Of a stretch of DNA of 64,000 bases, positions 26,991 to 36,455 are shown piece after piece. The translations under genes were made by a program, and so were the position numbers. Position 1 is the stretch's first letter; the number at the start of each line of letters is the position of its first letter. Under the pieces are notes generated by a model, which made no database searches, was not told where the DNA came from, and saw only the letters and a list, made by a program, of their open reading frames with translations. This DNA is from an uncultured Bacteroides sp. (lineage in GTDB: Bacteria; Bacteroidota; Bacteroidia; Bacteroidales; Bacteroidaceae), in assembly GCF_902491285.1 (NCBI RefSeq), contig NZ_CABUHK010000017.1, forward strand, positions 1-64,000, in the 5' to 3' direction.

Positions 26991-28451
26991 ATGATGAGAA
27001 CTAAATTAATAATGTTTAGTATAATGGCTGCCTGCAGTTTGGGTAGTTGTGAATCTATTTTGGAGATAGAGCCTATTTCTGAAATAACTATGGCAAATTA
27101 TTGGAAATCGGAATCTGACGTGAAAGGTTACCTGAATGGTCTTTATTCGGATTATAGGGGAATGACTAGTACCACTCTGTATGGAGAAGACCGTGGAGAT
27201 GCTATGGTATCGGGAGTGATTGGCGGCGTTTCGCGTTCGCATCAGCATGAGTTGAATGAAGAATATGGATTGGACTGGCGTACTTTCTATGAGAACATTC
27301 ATCATTGTAATATGATAATCAAATATGCTCCGGGAATTGACTTTACATTGGAAAATGAGAAGAAACGTATTTTGGCGCAGGCATATACTTTCAGGGCAAA
27401 GGCTTACCTCACTTTAACTCAGATGTGGGGAGACGTGCCTATTGTTTTAAATCCGACGGAATCCTATGATAAGGAATCACGTCCGGCGCGTAATGCGGCT
27501 TCTGAAGTGATGACGCAAATTCTTTCAGACGTCCGGACTGCAATCGACTTGTTCCCGGAAACGAATATTCTGGATAAGAACCGGATTTCAAGACCTGCTG
27601 CATTATGTCTGAAAGCAGAAGCGCTGGCATGGAAATATACAGTTCAGAAGAGTAATGACAAGAATGACTTGACGGATGCAATTTCCGCATTGGAAGAAGT
27701 GGAAAAGTGTGGAGTGAGTATGATGGATAAATATGCGGATATTTTCGATGTGGCAAACAAGAAGAACAGCGAAATCATTTTCTCTATTTATCTGAAGAAA
27801 GATGAATATAACAATATGTATATGTCTACGTTGTCCATGTCTGCCGCAGCCGGACTGCTGACTAACGATATCGTGAACAAAGAAGACATTCCGTATACTA
27901 ATTCCACAATAGCCCGCCATGTGTATGCTCCGTCTCCTCGTCTGATTTCACTTTTTAGTGATAAGGACAACCGGGCTTCGTCAGCGTACATCAATGCCAT
28001 AAATTCAAAAGGGGCAGTAGTCTTTACTTCACAGAACAAATTTCGGGGGACAGCTTATACCGACGACCGTTATTATGATAATGATATCGTAGTCTATCGT
28101 TTGGGCGAAGTCAAATTGCTGAAAGCGGAATTGTTATGTTACCTGGGTGGTGACAATGTACAAAAGGCTATTGATGCCATGTTCTCTACCCGTAATCGTG
28201 CCGGAATCGGAGCTTATACCGAAAGCATGGATCAGAAAGTGGTGCAGAAAGAAATATTGGACGAACGGGGCAGGGAATTATGTTTTGAGTTGAAACGTTG
28301 GCCTGACTTGATGCGGGCGCACCATGCGGGTACTATTGATATTTATAGTTATATACCTAATCTGGTTGGTAAATCCACTCCATTGTATTTCCCGATTTTG
28401 AAGAAGATGATTGACTTGAATCCTAATTTGGAACAAACTGACGGTTATTAA
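26991..28451 (+). CDS. nanU: SusD/RagB-like surface glycan-binding lipoprotein (NanU-type)
   Basis: 486-aa surface lipoprotein that captures ligand and lids the SusC barrel. Leader MMRTKLIMFSIMAACSLGSC with lipobox Cys20, then the SusD helical/TPR fold: TMANYWKSESDVKGYLNGLY, the FRAKAYLTLTQMWGDVPIVL motif, and the C-terminal ERGRELCFELKRWPDLMR motif typical of the family. Immediately downstream of its SusC partner, upstream of a second sialidase; same operon. Confidence 0.93.
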   Translation: MMRTKLIMFSIMAACSLGSCESILEIEPISEITMANYWKSESDVKGYLNGLYSDYRGMTSTTLYGEDRGDAMVSGVIGGVSRSHQHELNEEYGLDWRTFYENIHHCNMIIKYAPGIDFTLENEKKRILAQAYTFRAKAYLTLTQMWGDVPIVLNPTESYDKESRPARNAASEVMTQILSDVRTAIDLFPETNILDKNRISRPAALCLKAEALAWKYTVQKSNDKNDLTDAISALEEVEKCGVSMMDKYADIFDVANKKNSEIIFSIYLKKDEYNNMYMSTLSMSAAAGLLTNDIVNKEDIPYTNSTIARHVYAPSPRLISLFSDKDNRASSAYINAINSKGAVVFTSQNKFRGTAYTDDRYYDNDIVVYRLGEVKLLKAELLCYLGGDNVQKAIDAMFSTRNRAGIGAYTESMDQKVVQKEILDERGRELCFELKRWPDLMRAHHAGTIDIYSYIPNLVGKSTPLYFPILKKMIDLNPNLEQTDGY

Positions 28452-28463
28452 AAAGTAGAAGCA

Positions 28464-29573
28464 ATGAAGAATTTAAACTTAATATTTGTATGGGTGTGCC
28501 TGTTGTTTATATCGACAGCATGCAATGATGTGGAGCCGAGCATATCTTCTTTACCGGTTCCCACAAGCAAGCCTTATTCTATCAATAGGGAAGGATATGC
28601 TTATTTCAGAATTCCCACTATGGTGATTACTAATAGTGGCACGATATTGGCATTTGCCGAGGGACGTCGTAATGGACCTGAAGATGAAGGGGATATCGAC
28701 ATCGTATTAAAGCGTTCTACAGATAAAGGGAAGACTTGGGGACCGTTGATAACGGTCAAGGATGATGGCGAAAATCGTTGCCGTAATCAAGTGCCTATTT
28801 ATCTTCCGGATATCAATCGCGTCATTTTATTATCTTGCTGGAATCCGGGAGCAACGGGGACTAATTCTATATTTATGACTTATTCGGATGATGAGGGATT
28901 GACATGGGCAAAAGAAAAAGACATAACCGCTTCCGTCACCCCTGACAAATACAGATGGTATGCTACGGGACCTTGTCATGGAATAGTAAAACAGTTTGAA
29001 CCTCATAAGGGGAGAATTGTGGTTCCGTGTAATCACAATACCACTACTTCCGGTGCGGGGCGTTCTCATGTGATATACTCGGATGATAAAGGGGAAACCT
29101 GGCATTTGGGTGGTATCATGGACGTGGACTATACGAATGAAAGTACCGTAACCGAATTAAGTAACGGTGATTTAATGCTGAATATGCGTAAGCAGTCCAA
29201 TACAGAGAAATATAGAATGGTTTCTACCAGTACGGATGGTGGACTGACATGGAGTCCGTGTAAGTACACTACATTGAAAGAGCCGATATGTCAGGGTTCC
29301 ATACTCTTTTACGGTTTGGGAGATGATGGTAAAGGAATTATTTTGTTCTCGAATCCGGATAGCCAGACCAATCGCAATAATAATACGTTGAAGATGAGCG
29401 AGGACGACGGCGTAACCTGGAAGAAGCAATATTCCTATACAGGCAGTGATTATGGAGGATATTCTGATATTGCCCGTTATCCTGACGGTACGATTGGAGT
29501 GTTATATGAATATGGATTCAAGAATATCGGTGGTATTGCTTTTCAGAATGTTGAGTTGTCACAGTTGCAATAA
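28464..29573 (+). CDS. Second exo-alpha-sialidase (GH33-like), lipoprotein
   Basis: 369-aa sialidase-fold enzyme tethered by a lipid: leader MKNLNLIFVWVCLLFISTAC, Cys20. It consists of the propeller only, lacking the N-terminal sandwich domain of the sialidase at 19319. YFRIPTMVITNSGTILAFAEGR carries the RIP arginine, and Asp boxes STDKGKTW, SDDEGLTW, SDDKGETW, STDGGLTW and SEDDGVTW are present. Probably acts on the cell surface next to the SusC/D complex, whereas the first enzyme appears to be released or periplasmic. 12 bp after the SusD gene. Confidence 0.9.
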   Translation: MKNLNLIFVWVCLLFISTACNDVEPSISSLPVPTSKPYSINREGYAYFRIPTMVITNSGTILAFAEGRRNGPEDEGDIDIVLKRSTDKGKTWGPLITVKDDGENRCRNQVPIYLPDINRVILLSCWNPGATGTNSIFMTYSDDEGLTWAKEKDITASVTPDKYRWYATGPCHGIVKQFEPHKGRIVVPCNHNTTTSGAGRSHVIYSDDKGETWHLGGIMDVDYTNESTVTELSNGDLMLNMRKQSNTEKYRMVSTSTDGGLTWSPCKYTTLKEPICQGSILFYGLGDDGKGIILFSNPDSQTNRNNNTLKMSEDDGVTWKKQYSYTGSDYGGYSDIARYPDGTIGVLYEYGFKNIGGIAFQNVELSQLQ

Positions 29574-29604
29574 AACAATGCATAGAATTAAAAAATAGAT
29601 TGAT

Positions 29605-31149
29605 ATGAAAAAGATAATATATTTCTTGCTCGTATGTGTAGGGGTCTTTTATGCCTGCAAAGACGAAGAACAAGTACTGTTGAATGCAGATTTTATTTCA
29701 GACAAGCAAACCATATCTGCCGGGGAGAAGGTCTGTTTTATGGATAAGTCTGCCGGAGAGCCTGTACGATGGGACTGGGCTTTTGAGGGTGGTGAACCCA
29801 GTGTGTCTAACTTGTTCAGCCCGGAAATTGTATATAATTATCCGGGAACTTATACCGTGAAATTAAGAGTAGGCCGGGGGACTGACAATGCAGAAACAGA
29901 GATACAGCAATATATAACTGTTGTCTATCCTGATGAAATTACTGTAGCTTTTAAATCCAATAAAACCCAGGCATTGAGTGATGAGACTATTGGTTTCACG
30001 GATTTGTCCATAGGCTTCCCGTCTACCTGGTTGTGGGAATTTATTCCTACAGAAGGTCGTACCGTTACATCGACAGAACAGAATCCGAGTCTGGTATTTG
30101 AACCGGGAGTCTACTCTGTGAAGTTGACCGTTACTAATCCCAAGACGACGGCTACGCTTACAAAAGAGAACTATCTGAATATTATTGATAAGAACTCAGT
30201 AGCGGCAGACGTCACGGCAGACCGGTGTATGGTTATAGAAGGTGAAACCGTATCATTCAAAGATGCCAGCTTGGGACGTCCTACTCACTGGAACTGGACA
30301 TTTGAAGGTGGAACGCCCTCTACTTCCAATGAGCAGAATCCGACTGTCGCTTATTCAACTGCCGGTAGGTATAAAGTTACTTTAGTCGCTTCTAATGATA
30401 TGAATACTTCTACAGCCGAGCAGGAAGGATATATCACTGTATTGCCTGGTAAAGATATTGTTCTTTTCTATCCGTTTGAGGGTGACAGTAAAGATATGGG
30501 TCCTAATGGCATTCATCCGGAAGTTCTTAAACTGGGAGATAATATGGATGTCAACTTTAATGCACCTGCCCGTAAGGAAGGATTTACTTGTGCCGAGTTC
30601 AGAAGTAAGGATAATCAGAATTATGCTTTCTTGTCGTTGCCGGATAATGATGCATTAGACTTCCAGGCCACTCCGGTGACTACCTCTTTCTGGGTGAAAA
30701 CATCGAATAAGACAGCTACTAATATAGGTGTATTCCAGCATGGATCTGGTCCTAATGCCAGTGCAGATGGAAAGAATAAGCAGACTTGGTTCAGGTTTCA
30801 GAAGTCCAATCCGTTCATAAGATACGTCATTGAGTATACAGGTCTTTCCGGAAACTGGACCGATTATAAGACAAAAGCTATGACGGATGGAGAGTGGCAT
30901 CATTATGTATGTGTGCATGCCAATGGAAGCACTTATTTGTATATTGACGGGGTAAAAGAAGCGGAAGCACTCAATAAAGGCTTGAAACCTATTGACCGGA
31001 AACCTTATTTTATCGGTGCAATGTATAGAGGAGCAGAGGGTTCTCGTTCTTATGAAAACTTTATGGATGGCTATATAGATGATTATCTGGTGTATAACCG
31101 TGCATTCACGGCAGCAGAAGCAAAAGCACTTTATGATAGTATGAAATAA
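29605..31149 (+). CDS. PKD-repeat and LamG/ConA-like surface lipoprotein of the nan locus
   Basis: 514-aa lipoprotein (leader MKKIIYFLLVCVGVFYAC, Cys18). Three PKD domains in tandem (about 25-110, 110-195, 197-285), each with WDWAFEGG / WLWEFIP / WNWTFEGG followed by NPxV and a YxVKL or YKVTL strand, then a concanavalin-like LamG domain (about 290-514: FYPFEGDSKDMGPNG, VTTSFWVKT, DGEWHHYVCV, YIDDYLVYNRAFTAAEAKALYD). No catalytic motif is seen; most likely a surface glycan-binding protein that presents sialylated glycans to the sialidase and SusC/D. Last gene of the operon, followed by a terminator. Confidence 0.88.
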   Translation: MKKIIYFLLVCVGVFYACKDEEQVLLNADFISDKQTISAGEKVCFMDKSAGEPVRWDWAFEGGEPSVSNLFSPEIVYNYPGTYTVKLRVGRGTDNAETEIQQYITVVYPDEITVAFKSNKTQALSDETIGFTDLSIGFPSTWLWEFIPTEGRTVTSTEQNPSLVFEPGVYSVKLTVTNPKTTATLTKENYLNIIDKNSVAADVTADRCMVIEGETVSFKDASLGRPTHWNWTFEGGTPSTSNEQNPTVAYSTAGRYKVTLVASNDMNTSTAEQEGYITVLPGKDIVLFYPFEGDSKDMGPNGIHPEVLKLGDNMDVNFNAPARKEGFTCAEFRSKDNQNYAFLSLPDNDALDFQATPVTTSFWVKTSNKTATNIGVFQHGSGPNASADGKNKQTWFRFQKSNPFIRYVIEYTGLSGNWTDYKTKAMTDGEWHHYVCVHANGSTYLYIDGVKEAEALNKGLKPIDRKPYFIGAMYRGAEGSRSYENFMDGYIDDYLVYNRAFTAAEAKALYDSMK

Positions 31150-31180
31150 GAAATATAATACTTCTGCAATTTTTAATTAA

Positions 31181-31216
31181 AGGCAACTACTTCAAATTAT
31201 GGATTAGTTGCCTTTT
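31181..31216 (+). terminator. Intrinsic terminator ending the nan operon
   Basis: AGGCAACTA (31181-31189) pairs perfectly with TAGTTGCCT (31205-31213), followed by TTT. 32 bp after the stop of the PKD/LamG gene. Confidence 0.85.
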
Positions 31217-31373
31217 CTATGTCTTGTCTTTCTGCTTAATGTCCTTTACTGTTATAAAAGAATAATAATCAGAAGTTTGTCGTATTTCCGGGAATTAATA
31301 CCGTAACTTGCAAGAAAGGAAATCCCGTCTATTTTATCCCCGAATATAAACTATCCTAAAAAAGAAATGAATT

Positions 31374-31505
31374 ATGAAAGGTCAAGAGAAAAAAAGAGAA
31401 GCAAAGAAAGGAAAATCGGACAAGAAGATTAAAGTACTGACTGATTATCAGAGAGAAAAGCAGAGTAAGAGTGACAAAGGAATGAGCATAATACCCAAGG
31501 CATAA
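31374..31505 (+). CDS. Small basic protein (43 aa) coupled to the GH130 gene
   Basis: ATG at 31374 to TAA at 31503-31505; 43 residues, about one third Lys/Arg (MKGQEKKREAKKGKSDKK at the N-terminus, MSIIPKA at the C-terminus), no hydrophobic segment, probably disordered. The stop codon overlaps the GH130 ATG by one base (TAATG), a normal sign of translational coupling. I recall similar short lysine-rich proteins ahead of GH130/GT genes in Bacteroides, but function is unknown; it could be an RNA- or nucleic-acid-binding peptide, or act mainly as a coupling leader. Confidence 0.65.
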   Translation: MKGQEKKREAKKGKSDKKIKVLTDYQREKQSKSDKGMSIIPKA

Positions 31506-32536
31506 TGGTGCGAGTAAAAAGAGAAGGTATTATTTTGGAAGGTACTTCACTTGAGTTTGAAAACGAAGGTGTGATGAATCCGGCGGTGATTGCCGAAGGA
31601 AATACGGTGCATATGTTTTATCGTGCAGTAAAAAAAGGAAATTATTCATCCATCGGTTATTGCCGGCTTGAAGGCCCTTTGACTGTAGTAGAGAGGGATA
31701 CGGTTCCCCTGTTGGCTTCCGAGTTTGATTATGAGTGCCAAGGAGTGGAAGACCCCCGAATTGTGAAAATAGAAGACCTCTATTATCTCACTTATACAGC
31801 CTATGATGGATATAGTGCTGTGGGAGCCTTGGCAGTTTCTTCCGATTTGAGGCATTTCGAGAAAAAGGGCATTATTACTTCCCAGATAACCTATCCGCAA
31901 TTCCGGGAAATGCTTCGTACCCAACAGGCTATCATCAGCAAGTATTTCCGTTCCGGCAATAAGCGGGAAGCGACAAATGAGAAAGGACATCCCCTTTATA
32001 TGATGGATAAGAATGTAGTATTCTTTCCCCGTAAAATCAATGGGAAGTTCTATTTTATGCATCGTATCCGTCCTGATATCCAATATGTGGCGGTAGAACG
32101 TCTTGATATGCTGACGAAAGAGTTCTGGAAAAGATACTATCAGAATTTTGCCAAACGTATCCTGCTGGCTCCCTATCACGACCATGAGTCGAGTTACATC
32201 GGCGCCGGATGTCCCCCGATAGAGACGAGCGTGGGGTGGCTGCTGATTTATCACAGTGTGTATGATACTCCTTCCGGTTATGTTTATTCCGCTTGCGCGG
32301 CTTTGTTGGATATAGACAATCCGGCTATTGAAATATCCCGTTTGCCTTATCCGTTGTTCACGCCTGCGACAGAATATGAACTGTCCGGTGTAGTCAACAG
32401 AGTTTGTTTCCCCACGGGCACTGCCTTGTTTGGCGACACTCTCTACATCTATTATGGAGCAGCCGACAAATATGTGGCTTGCGTGTCAGTACAACTGACA
32501 GAGTTATTGGATGAATTAATAAAACAAATCAAATGA
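31505..32536 (+). CDS. GH130-family glycoside phosphorylase/hydrolase
   Basis: Five-bladed propeller enzyme of family GH130, which acts on beta-mannosides, commonly by phosphorolysis. 343 aa without a signal peptide, hence cytoplasmic. Seen: GVMNPAVIAEGNTVHMFYRA, the substrate-side block CQGVEDPRIVKIEDLYYLTYTAYDG with the conserved Glu-Asp-Pro-Arg, KNVVFFPRKINGKFYFMHRIRPDI, HDHESSYIGAGCPPIETSVGWLLIYH, and a C-terminal TGTALFGDTLYIYYGAAD. The donor/acceptor pair cannot be fixed. It overlaps the glycosyltransferase gene by 4 bp (ATGA), so the two proteins probably work on the same mannose-containing glycan. Confidence 0.9.
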   Translation: MVRVKREGIILEGTSLEFENEGVMNPAVIAEGNTVHMFYRAVKKGNYSSIGYCRLEGPLTVVERDTVPLLASEFDYECQGVEDPRIVKIEDLYYLTYTAYDGYSAVGALAVSSDLRHFEKKGIITSQITYPQFREMLRTQQAIISKYFRSGNKREATNEKGHPLYMMDKNVVFFPRKINGKFYFMHRIRPDIQYVAVERLDMLTKEFWKRYYQNFAKRILLAPYHDHESSYIGAGCPPIETSVGWLLIYHSVYDTPSGYVYSACAALLDIDNPAIEISRLPYPLFTPATEYELSGVVNRVCFPTGTALFGDTLYIYYGAADKYVACVSVQLTELLDELIKQIK

Positions 32537-34725
32537 GAAAAATAATATGTATTACTACTTATCCTCCTCGTGAATGTGGCATAGCCACTTTTGCCCAGGA
32601 CTTAATCCGGGCTATCCTGTCAAAGTTTGGAGATTCTTACTCTATAAAGATATGTGCGGTGGAGTCCGACACGGAACAACACACCTATACGGAAGATGTG
32701 GAATACGTTCTTAATACTTCGGATGTTTCTGCCTATGCTGCTTTGACCAGGCAATTGAATGAAAATTCTGAAGTTAAAATGGTGCTTGTACAGCACGAAT
32801 TCGGGCTATATGCAGCACAGGAAGAAGCCTTTCTGCAAATGTTGCAGCAACTTCTCAAACCTGTGATTCTTGTCTTTCATACGGTACTATCGCAACCTTC
32901 CCCCGCCCTGTACCGGAGTGTGGGAAGAATGATGGCGGCTTGTGCCAATCTGGTAGTGATGACGCAAAACTCCCGCGAGATTCTCCTGCGGGATTATCAG
33001 GTGGATGAAGATAAAATCACGGTGATTCCTCACGGAACCCATTTAGTGTCGTTCAGAGACAAAAGCAAACTAAAAGATTTCTATCAACTATCGGGCAGAC
33101 GCGTGCTTTCCACTTTTGGCCTGCTTAGTCCCGGCAAAAGTATTGAGACCACTTTGGATGCCTTACCGGCTATTGTGGAAGCCAATCCTTCCGTGATATT
33201 TCTTATTATCGGCAAAACGCATCCGGGAGTGCTGAAACAGGAAGGAGAGAAGTATCGTAACTTCCTGGAAGCGAAAATAAAGGAGTTGCATCTGGAAGAA
33301 TATGTGCTCTTTATCAATCAATATCTTGAACTTCCTGTCTTATTGGAATATTTGCAGTTGACGGATGTGTATCTTTTTACTTCAAGCGACCCGAATCAGG
33401 CCGTGAGCGGTACATTTGTATATGCGCTGAGTTGCGGATGTCCGATTATAGCTACTCCTATTCCCCATGCGTTGGAATTGTTGAGTGATGATTCCGGTAT
33501 TATCTTCGACTTTAAGAATTCTGCGCAATTGTCCGAAGCTGCCAATCATCTGCTTGCCGATGAAAAGCTACGGACTAAGATGAAGCTTGTCGGCTTGCAG
33601 AAGACAGCAGCTACAGCTTGGGAGAATGTGGCTATTGCCTATGCCTGTCTTTTCCAGAAAACAGGTAGGGTCGAAGACGAACTGATTTACTCCCTGCCTC
33701 CCATAGACACCTATCATATCCGGCGCATGAGCCGGCAGTGGGGTATTATCCAGTTTTCGAAGGGAAATCGTCCGGACAGTTCCACCGGATATACATTGGA
33801 TGATACGGCACGTGCGTTAATGGCGATGTGCCAGATGGTTGCTACGGGACAGGGAAAAGTGAAGGAACGATATGTCAAGACCTATCTGAACTTTATCCGT
33901 TACTGTCAGCAGCCGGACGGTTCTTTTCTGAATTATGTAGATAAAGATGGAATATTCACCTCACAAAATCAGGAAGTGGGGCTGGATGATAGTAATGGAC
34001 GTGCTGTTTGTGCTTTGGGATGTTTTATTTCTTGTGCCGGACATTTTCCCGCTCCGTGGAAGGAAGAGGCTGAAGCTGTTCTCAAACGTACCTTCCAACG
34101 GTTCGACCGGATAGAGTCTCCCCGCAGTATCGCTTTTATGCTTAAAGGCTTCTATTATTATAGCCGCGAATGTCCTTCGGCGCAGACTGATGCGTGCATT
34201 TGGCTGTTGGCTAACAAACTGGCTCAGATATATCGTCGGACGGCGGAAGCCCATTGGCGATGGTTTGAGACGTATCTTACTTATGATAACGCTATCTTGC
34301 CGGAAGCTATGTTATTGGCTCATTTGGCTATCGGCAGGGAAGAGTATAAAGAAATAGCTCATGAATCTTTCGAGTTCCTGTTGAAGAAAGTATTTGTAGG
34401 GAATCGTATTCAGGTGGTTTCCAATCAGGGATGGATGCATAAAGGGAAGAGCAGCCATGGATTTGGCGAACAGCCCGTGGATGTGGCGGGGATGGTGATT
34501 GCTTTGAAAACGTTTTATCAGTTTTTTAAGGAAGAAAAATATCTTCGTATGCAAAGAGATGCTTTCAACTGGTTTCTGGGAAATAATCATTTGCACCAGA
34601 TTGTTTACAATCCGGCTACCGGTGGATGTTATGACGGACTGGAAGAAAATAATATCAATTTGAACCAGGGAGCGGAATCCACCGTTTGCTATTTGATGGC
34701 GCGACTTTCTCTTTTATCTGACTAA
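32533..34725 (+). CDS. Two-domain protein: GT4 glycosyltransferase plus C-terminal toroid domain
   Basis: 730 aa. N-terminal GT-B fold (1-385): TTYPPRECGIATFAQDLIRA, a typical nucleotide-sugar GT4 start, then STFGLLSPGKSIETTLDALPAIVEANP and the donor-site TSSDPNQAVSGTFVYALSCGCPIIATPIPH. C-terminal domain (about 390-730) looks like an alpha/alpha-toroid (STGYTLDDTARALMAMCQM; DSNGRAVCALGCFISC; YDNAILPEAMLLAHLAIG; QPVDVAGMVIALKTFYQFF), as in glycosidases or epimerases. The fusion suggests synthesis or trimming of a mannose-containing glycan with the coupled GH130 enzyme. Which reaction the C-terminal half performs is not known. Confidence 0.86.
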   Translation: MRKIICITTYPPRECGIATFAQDLIRAILSKFGDSYSIKICAVESDTEQHTYTEDVEYVLNTSDVSAYAALTRQLNENSEVKMVLVQHEFGLYAAQEEAFLQMLQQLLKPVILVFHTVLSQPSPALYRSVGRMMAACANLVVMTQNSREILLRDYQVDEDKITVIPHGTHLVSFRDKSKLKDFYQLSGRRVLSTFGLLSPGKSIETTLDALPAIVEANPSVIFLIIGKTHPGVLKQEGEKYRNFLEAKIKELHLEEYVLFINQYLELPVLLEYLQLTDVYLFTSSDPNQAVSGTFVYALSCGCPIIATPIPHALELLSDDSGIIFDFKNSAQLSEAANHLLADEKLRTKMKLVGLQKTAATAWENVAIAYACLFQKTGRVEDELIYSLPPIDTYHIRRMSRQWGIIQFSKGNRPDSSTGYTLDDTARALMAMCQMVATGQGKVKERYVKTYLNFIRYCQQPDGSFLNYVDKDGIFTSQNQEVGLDDSNGRAVCALGCFISCAGHFPAPWKEEAEAVLKRTFQRFDRIESPRSIAFMLKGFYYYSRECPSAQTDACIWLLANKLAQIYRRTAEAHWRWFETYLTYDNAILPEAMLLAHLAIGREEYKEIAHESFEFLLKKVFVGNRIQVVSNQGWMHKGKSSHGFGEQPVDVAGMVIALKTFYQFFKEEKYLRMQRDAFNWFLGNNHLHQIVYNPATGGCYDGLEENNINLNQGAESTVCYLMARLSLLSD

Positions 34726-34730
34726 TTCCG

Positions 34731-34738
34731 TATATTTG
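34731..34738 (+). promoter_or_regulatory. Candidate -7 box for the 180-aa membrane protein gene
   Basis: TATATTTG matches TAnnTTTG and lies 21 bp before the ATG at 34760, just after the stop of the glycosyltransferase. No clear TTTG is seen at -33. Confidence 0.45.
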
Positions 34739-34759
34739 CAGAGTTAATACTGCAATATC

Positions 34760-35302
34760 ATGAAATCTGTATTTATTAAGGTACTTCGTGTACTGATGCT
34801 TTTTATAGTTATTATTTCGTGTGCCGTCGGCTATATTGTTTATGAAGATACGTTGGCCGATTGGTGGATACCTGTCGGAGTGGCTTTGATGATAGCTGCT
34901 CTTACAATTCCCCTTTATAAAAAGTGGGCATGGCTGACGGCGGGGGAAGATAAAATACTCAATCTGCTTTCTCATGTGATTTGTGTGGGAGCTGTCAGTT
35001 ATGCACTGTTCCTTGTGGGCAATTATTGCCTGGCGGATCCTGCTTCGACGCAGGAAGAAAAAGTTATTGTGCAGAAGAAGTATCAGGAGACGCATAAGAA
35101 AACACGCAGGGTAGGTAGACGGCGTTATGTGTCGGATGGTGTGCGTAAGGAATACTATCTGCAAGTGGCTTTTGAGAATGGGACGGTGGAAACGTTGCAC
35201 GTATCACTTTCTACTTATAATAAGACACGGACAGGCAAAACAAAGACACTGACTTTACAGAAAGGCTTCTTCGGACTTCCGGTGATAACAAAGGGACTTT
35301 AA
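34760..35302 (+). CDS. Membrane protein of unknown function
   Basis: 180 aa with three hydrophobic helices (about 5-27, 36-53, 67-90) followed by a soluble, strongly basic tail (KKTRRVGRRRYVSDGVRKEYYLQVAFENG) that looks like a small beta domain. I do not recognise the family. It lies 34 bp after the glycosyltransferase and has a -7-like box in between, so it may be a separate unit. The acetyltransferase begins 9 bp downstream. Confidence 0.75.
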   Translation: MKSVFIKVLRVLMLFIVIISCAVGYIVYEDTLADWWIPVGVALMIAALTIPLYKKWAWLTAGEDKILNLLSHVICVGAVSYALFLVGNYCLADPASTQEEKVIVQKKYQETHKKTRRVGRRRYVSDGVRKEYYLQVAFENGTVETLHVSLSTYNKTRTGKTKTLTLQKGFFGLPVITKGL

Positions 35303-35311
35303 GAAAACGCC

Positions 35312-35911
35312 ATGACATATATGGAAAATAAAAAATTGAGTGAAAGAATGCTTTCAGGAGAAATGTATAATGATTTGTCTGCGGAACTGGTTCAGAGAAG
35401 GGAGCAGGCAGTCTTTCTGACTAATGAATACAATGCTACATATGGGAAACCTAAAGAAATTCGTGAAGCGTTATTGGGAAAACTGTTGAAGCATATCGGC
35501 GATAGTGTTCACTTTGAACCCAACTTCCGGTGTGAATTCGGATTTAATATAAGTATCGGGAATAATTTCTTCGCTAATTTTGATTGTATCATGTTGGACG
35601 GGAATCATATTACGATAGGCGATAATGTGTTGTTTGGTCCACGAGTAGGGCTGTACACGGCAAATCATGCACTCGACCCGCAGGAACGTGTCATGGGCGG
35701 ATGTTATGCCCGTCCGATAACTATTGGAGATAATGTATGGATTGGTGCCGGAGTTCATATTATGGGTGGCGTTACTATCGGACAGAATTCGGTGATTGGT
35801 GCAGGGAGTGTGATAACCAAGGATATTCCGGAAAATGTAATTGCCGCAGGAGTCCCCTGTAAGGTAATTCGGGAAATAACCGATAAAGACAAAACCGGAT
35901 TTTTGCCTTAA
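35312..35911 (+). CDS. Sugar O-acetyltransferase (maltose/galactoside acetyltransferase type)
   Basis: Left-handed beta-helix acetyltransferase using acetyl-CoA on a sugar. N-terminal Mac domain (about 8-60: SERMLSGEMYNDLSAELVQRR), then hexapeptide repeats: FNISIGNNFFANFDCIMLDGNHITIGDNVLFGP, the catalytic-site HALDPQER with the conserved His, and PITIGDNVWIGAGVHIMGGVTIGQNSVIGAGSVITKDIPENVIAAGVPCKVIR. 199 aa. Start could be 35312 or the ATG three codons on (35321). The substrate is uncertain: annotations in this family as maltose acetyltransferase are often only by similarity. Confidence 0.9.
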   Translation: MTYMENKKLSERMLSGEMYNDLSAELVQRREQAVFLTNEYNATYGKPKEIREALLGKLLKHIGDSVHFEPNFRCEFGFNISIGNNFFANFDCIMLDGNHITIGDNVLFGPRVGLYTANHALDPQERVMGGCYARPITIGDNVWIGAGVHIMGGVTIGQNSVIGAGSVITKDIPENVIAAGVPCKVIREITDKDKTGFLP

Positions 35912-35966
35912 CGGTTAAGCTTGTTTGGGGAGATATATTGTAAAGTAGAGATGAATACTGCAAGTT

Positions 35967-36455
35967 ATGAATAAAAGAAGTGCTTCATTTATTTGTGCCG
36001 GACTTATAGCAATAAGCTGCGTGTCCTCACTCTGTTTTTATGATTACTTCGTAACCGATAGAATCACGGAAAATCCAATATCTTGGATTTTCTACTTTTT
36101 TCAACTTTCCATACTGGTGGGACAAATTCGAATGGGTATTTATGCAATAAATGCACTTCTGCGGCAGAAAAAGGAAGTTGTGTCTTCTTTGAGTTATTTT
36201 GCCGCCCATGTTTTTTTGCAAAACATTACTCCTTTGCTTCAGACATGGGCAGTATCTTCTATACCGGAATATCCGGTATGGTTGCTGATAAGCCAGGTCA
36301 TTTTTAGTCTTGTACTTTTCCTTTCTTTGTTGGTCAGTCAGGCTTCATCTTTATTCAAGAATCCGGAATATGTCCCTCGGCTATTAATGGTTGCCTTTTA
36401 TATCAACTGTGTATATACGGCATTGACTGTCATAGGATTGATTATCTTCTTGTAG
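35967..36455 (+). CDS. Small polytopic membrane protein, unknown function
   Basis: 162 aa with four hydrophobic helices (about 7-27, 38-58, 72-95, 98-122 and a last one near 138-160). No motif recognised. It is the last gene before the AT-rich accessory island; 55 bp separate it from the acetyltransferase. Confidence 0.7.
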   Translation: MNKRSASFICAGLIAISCVSSLCFYDYFVTDRITENPISWIFYFFQLSILVGQIRMGIYAINALLRQKKEVVSSLSYFAAHVFLQNITPLLQTWAVSSIPEYPVWLLISQVIFSLVLFLSLLVSQASSLFKNPEYVPRLLMVAFYINCVYTALTVIGLIIFL

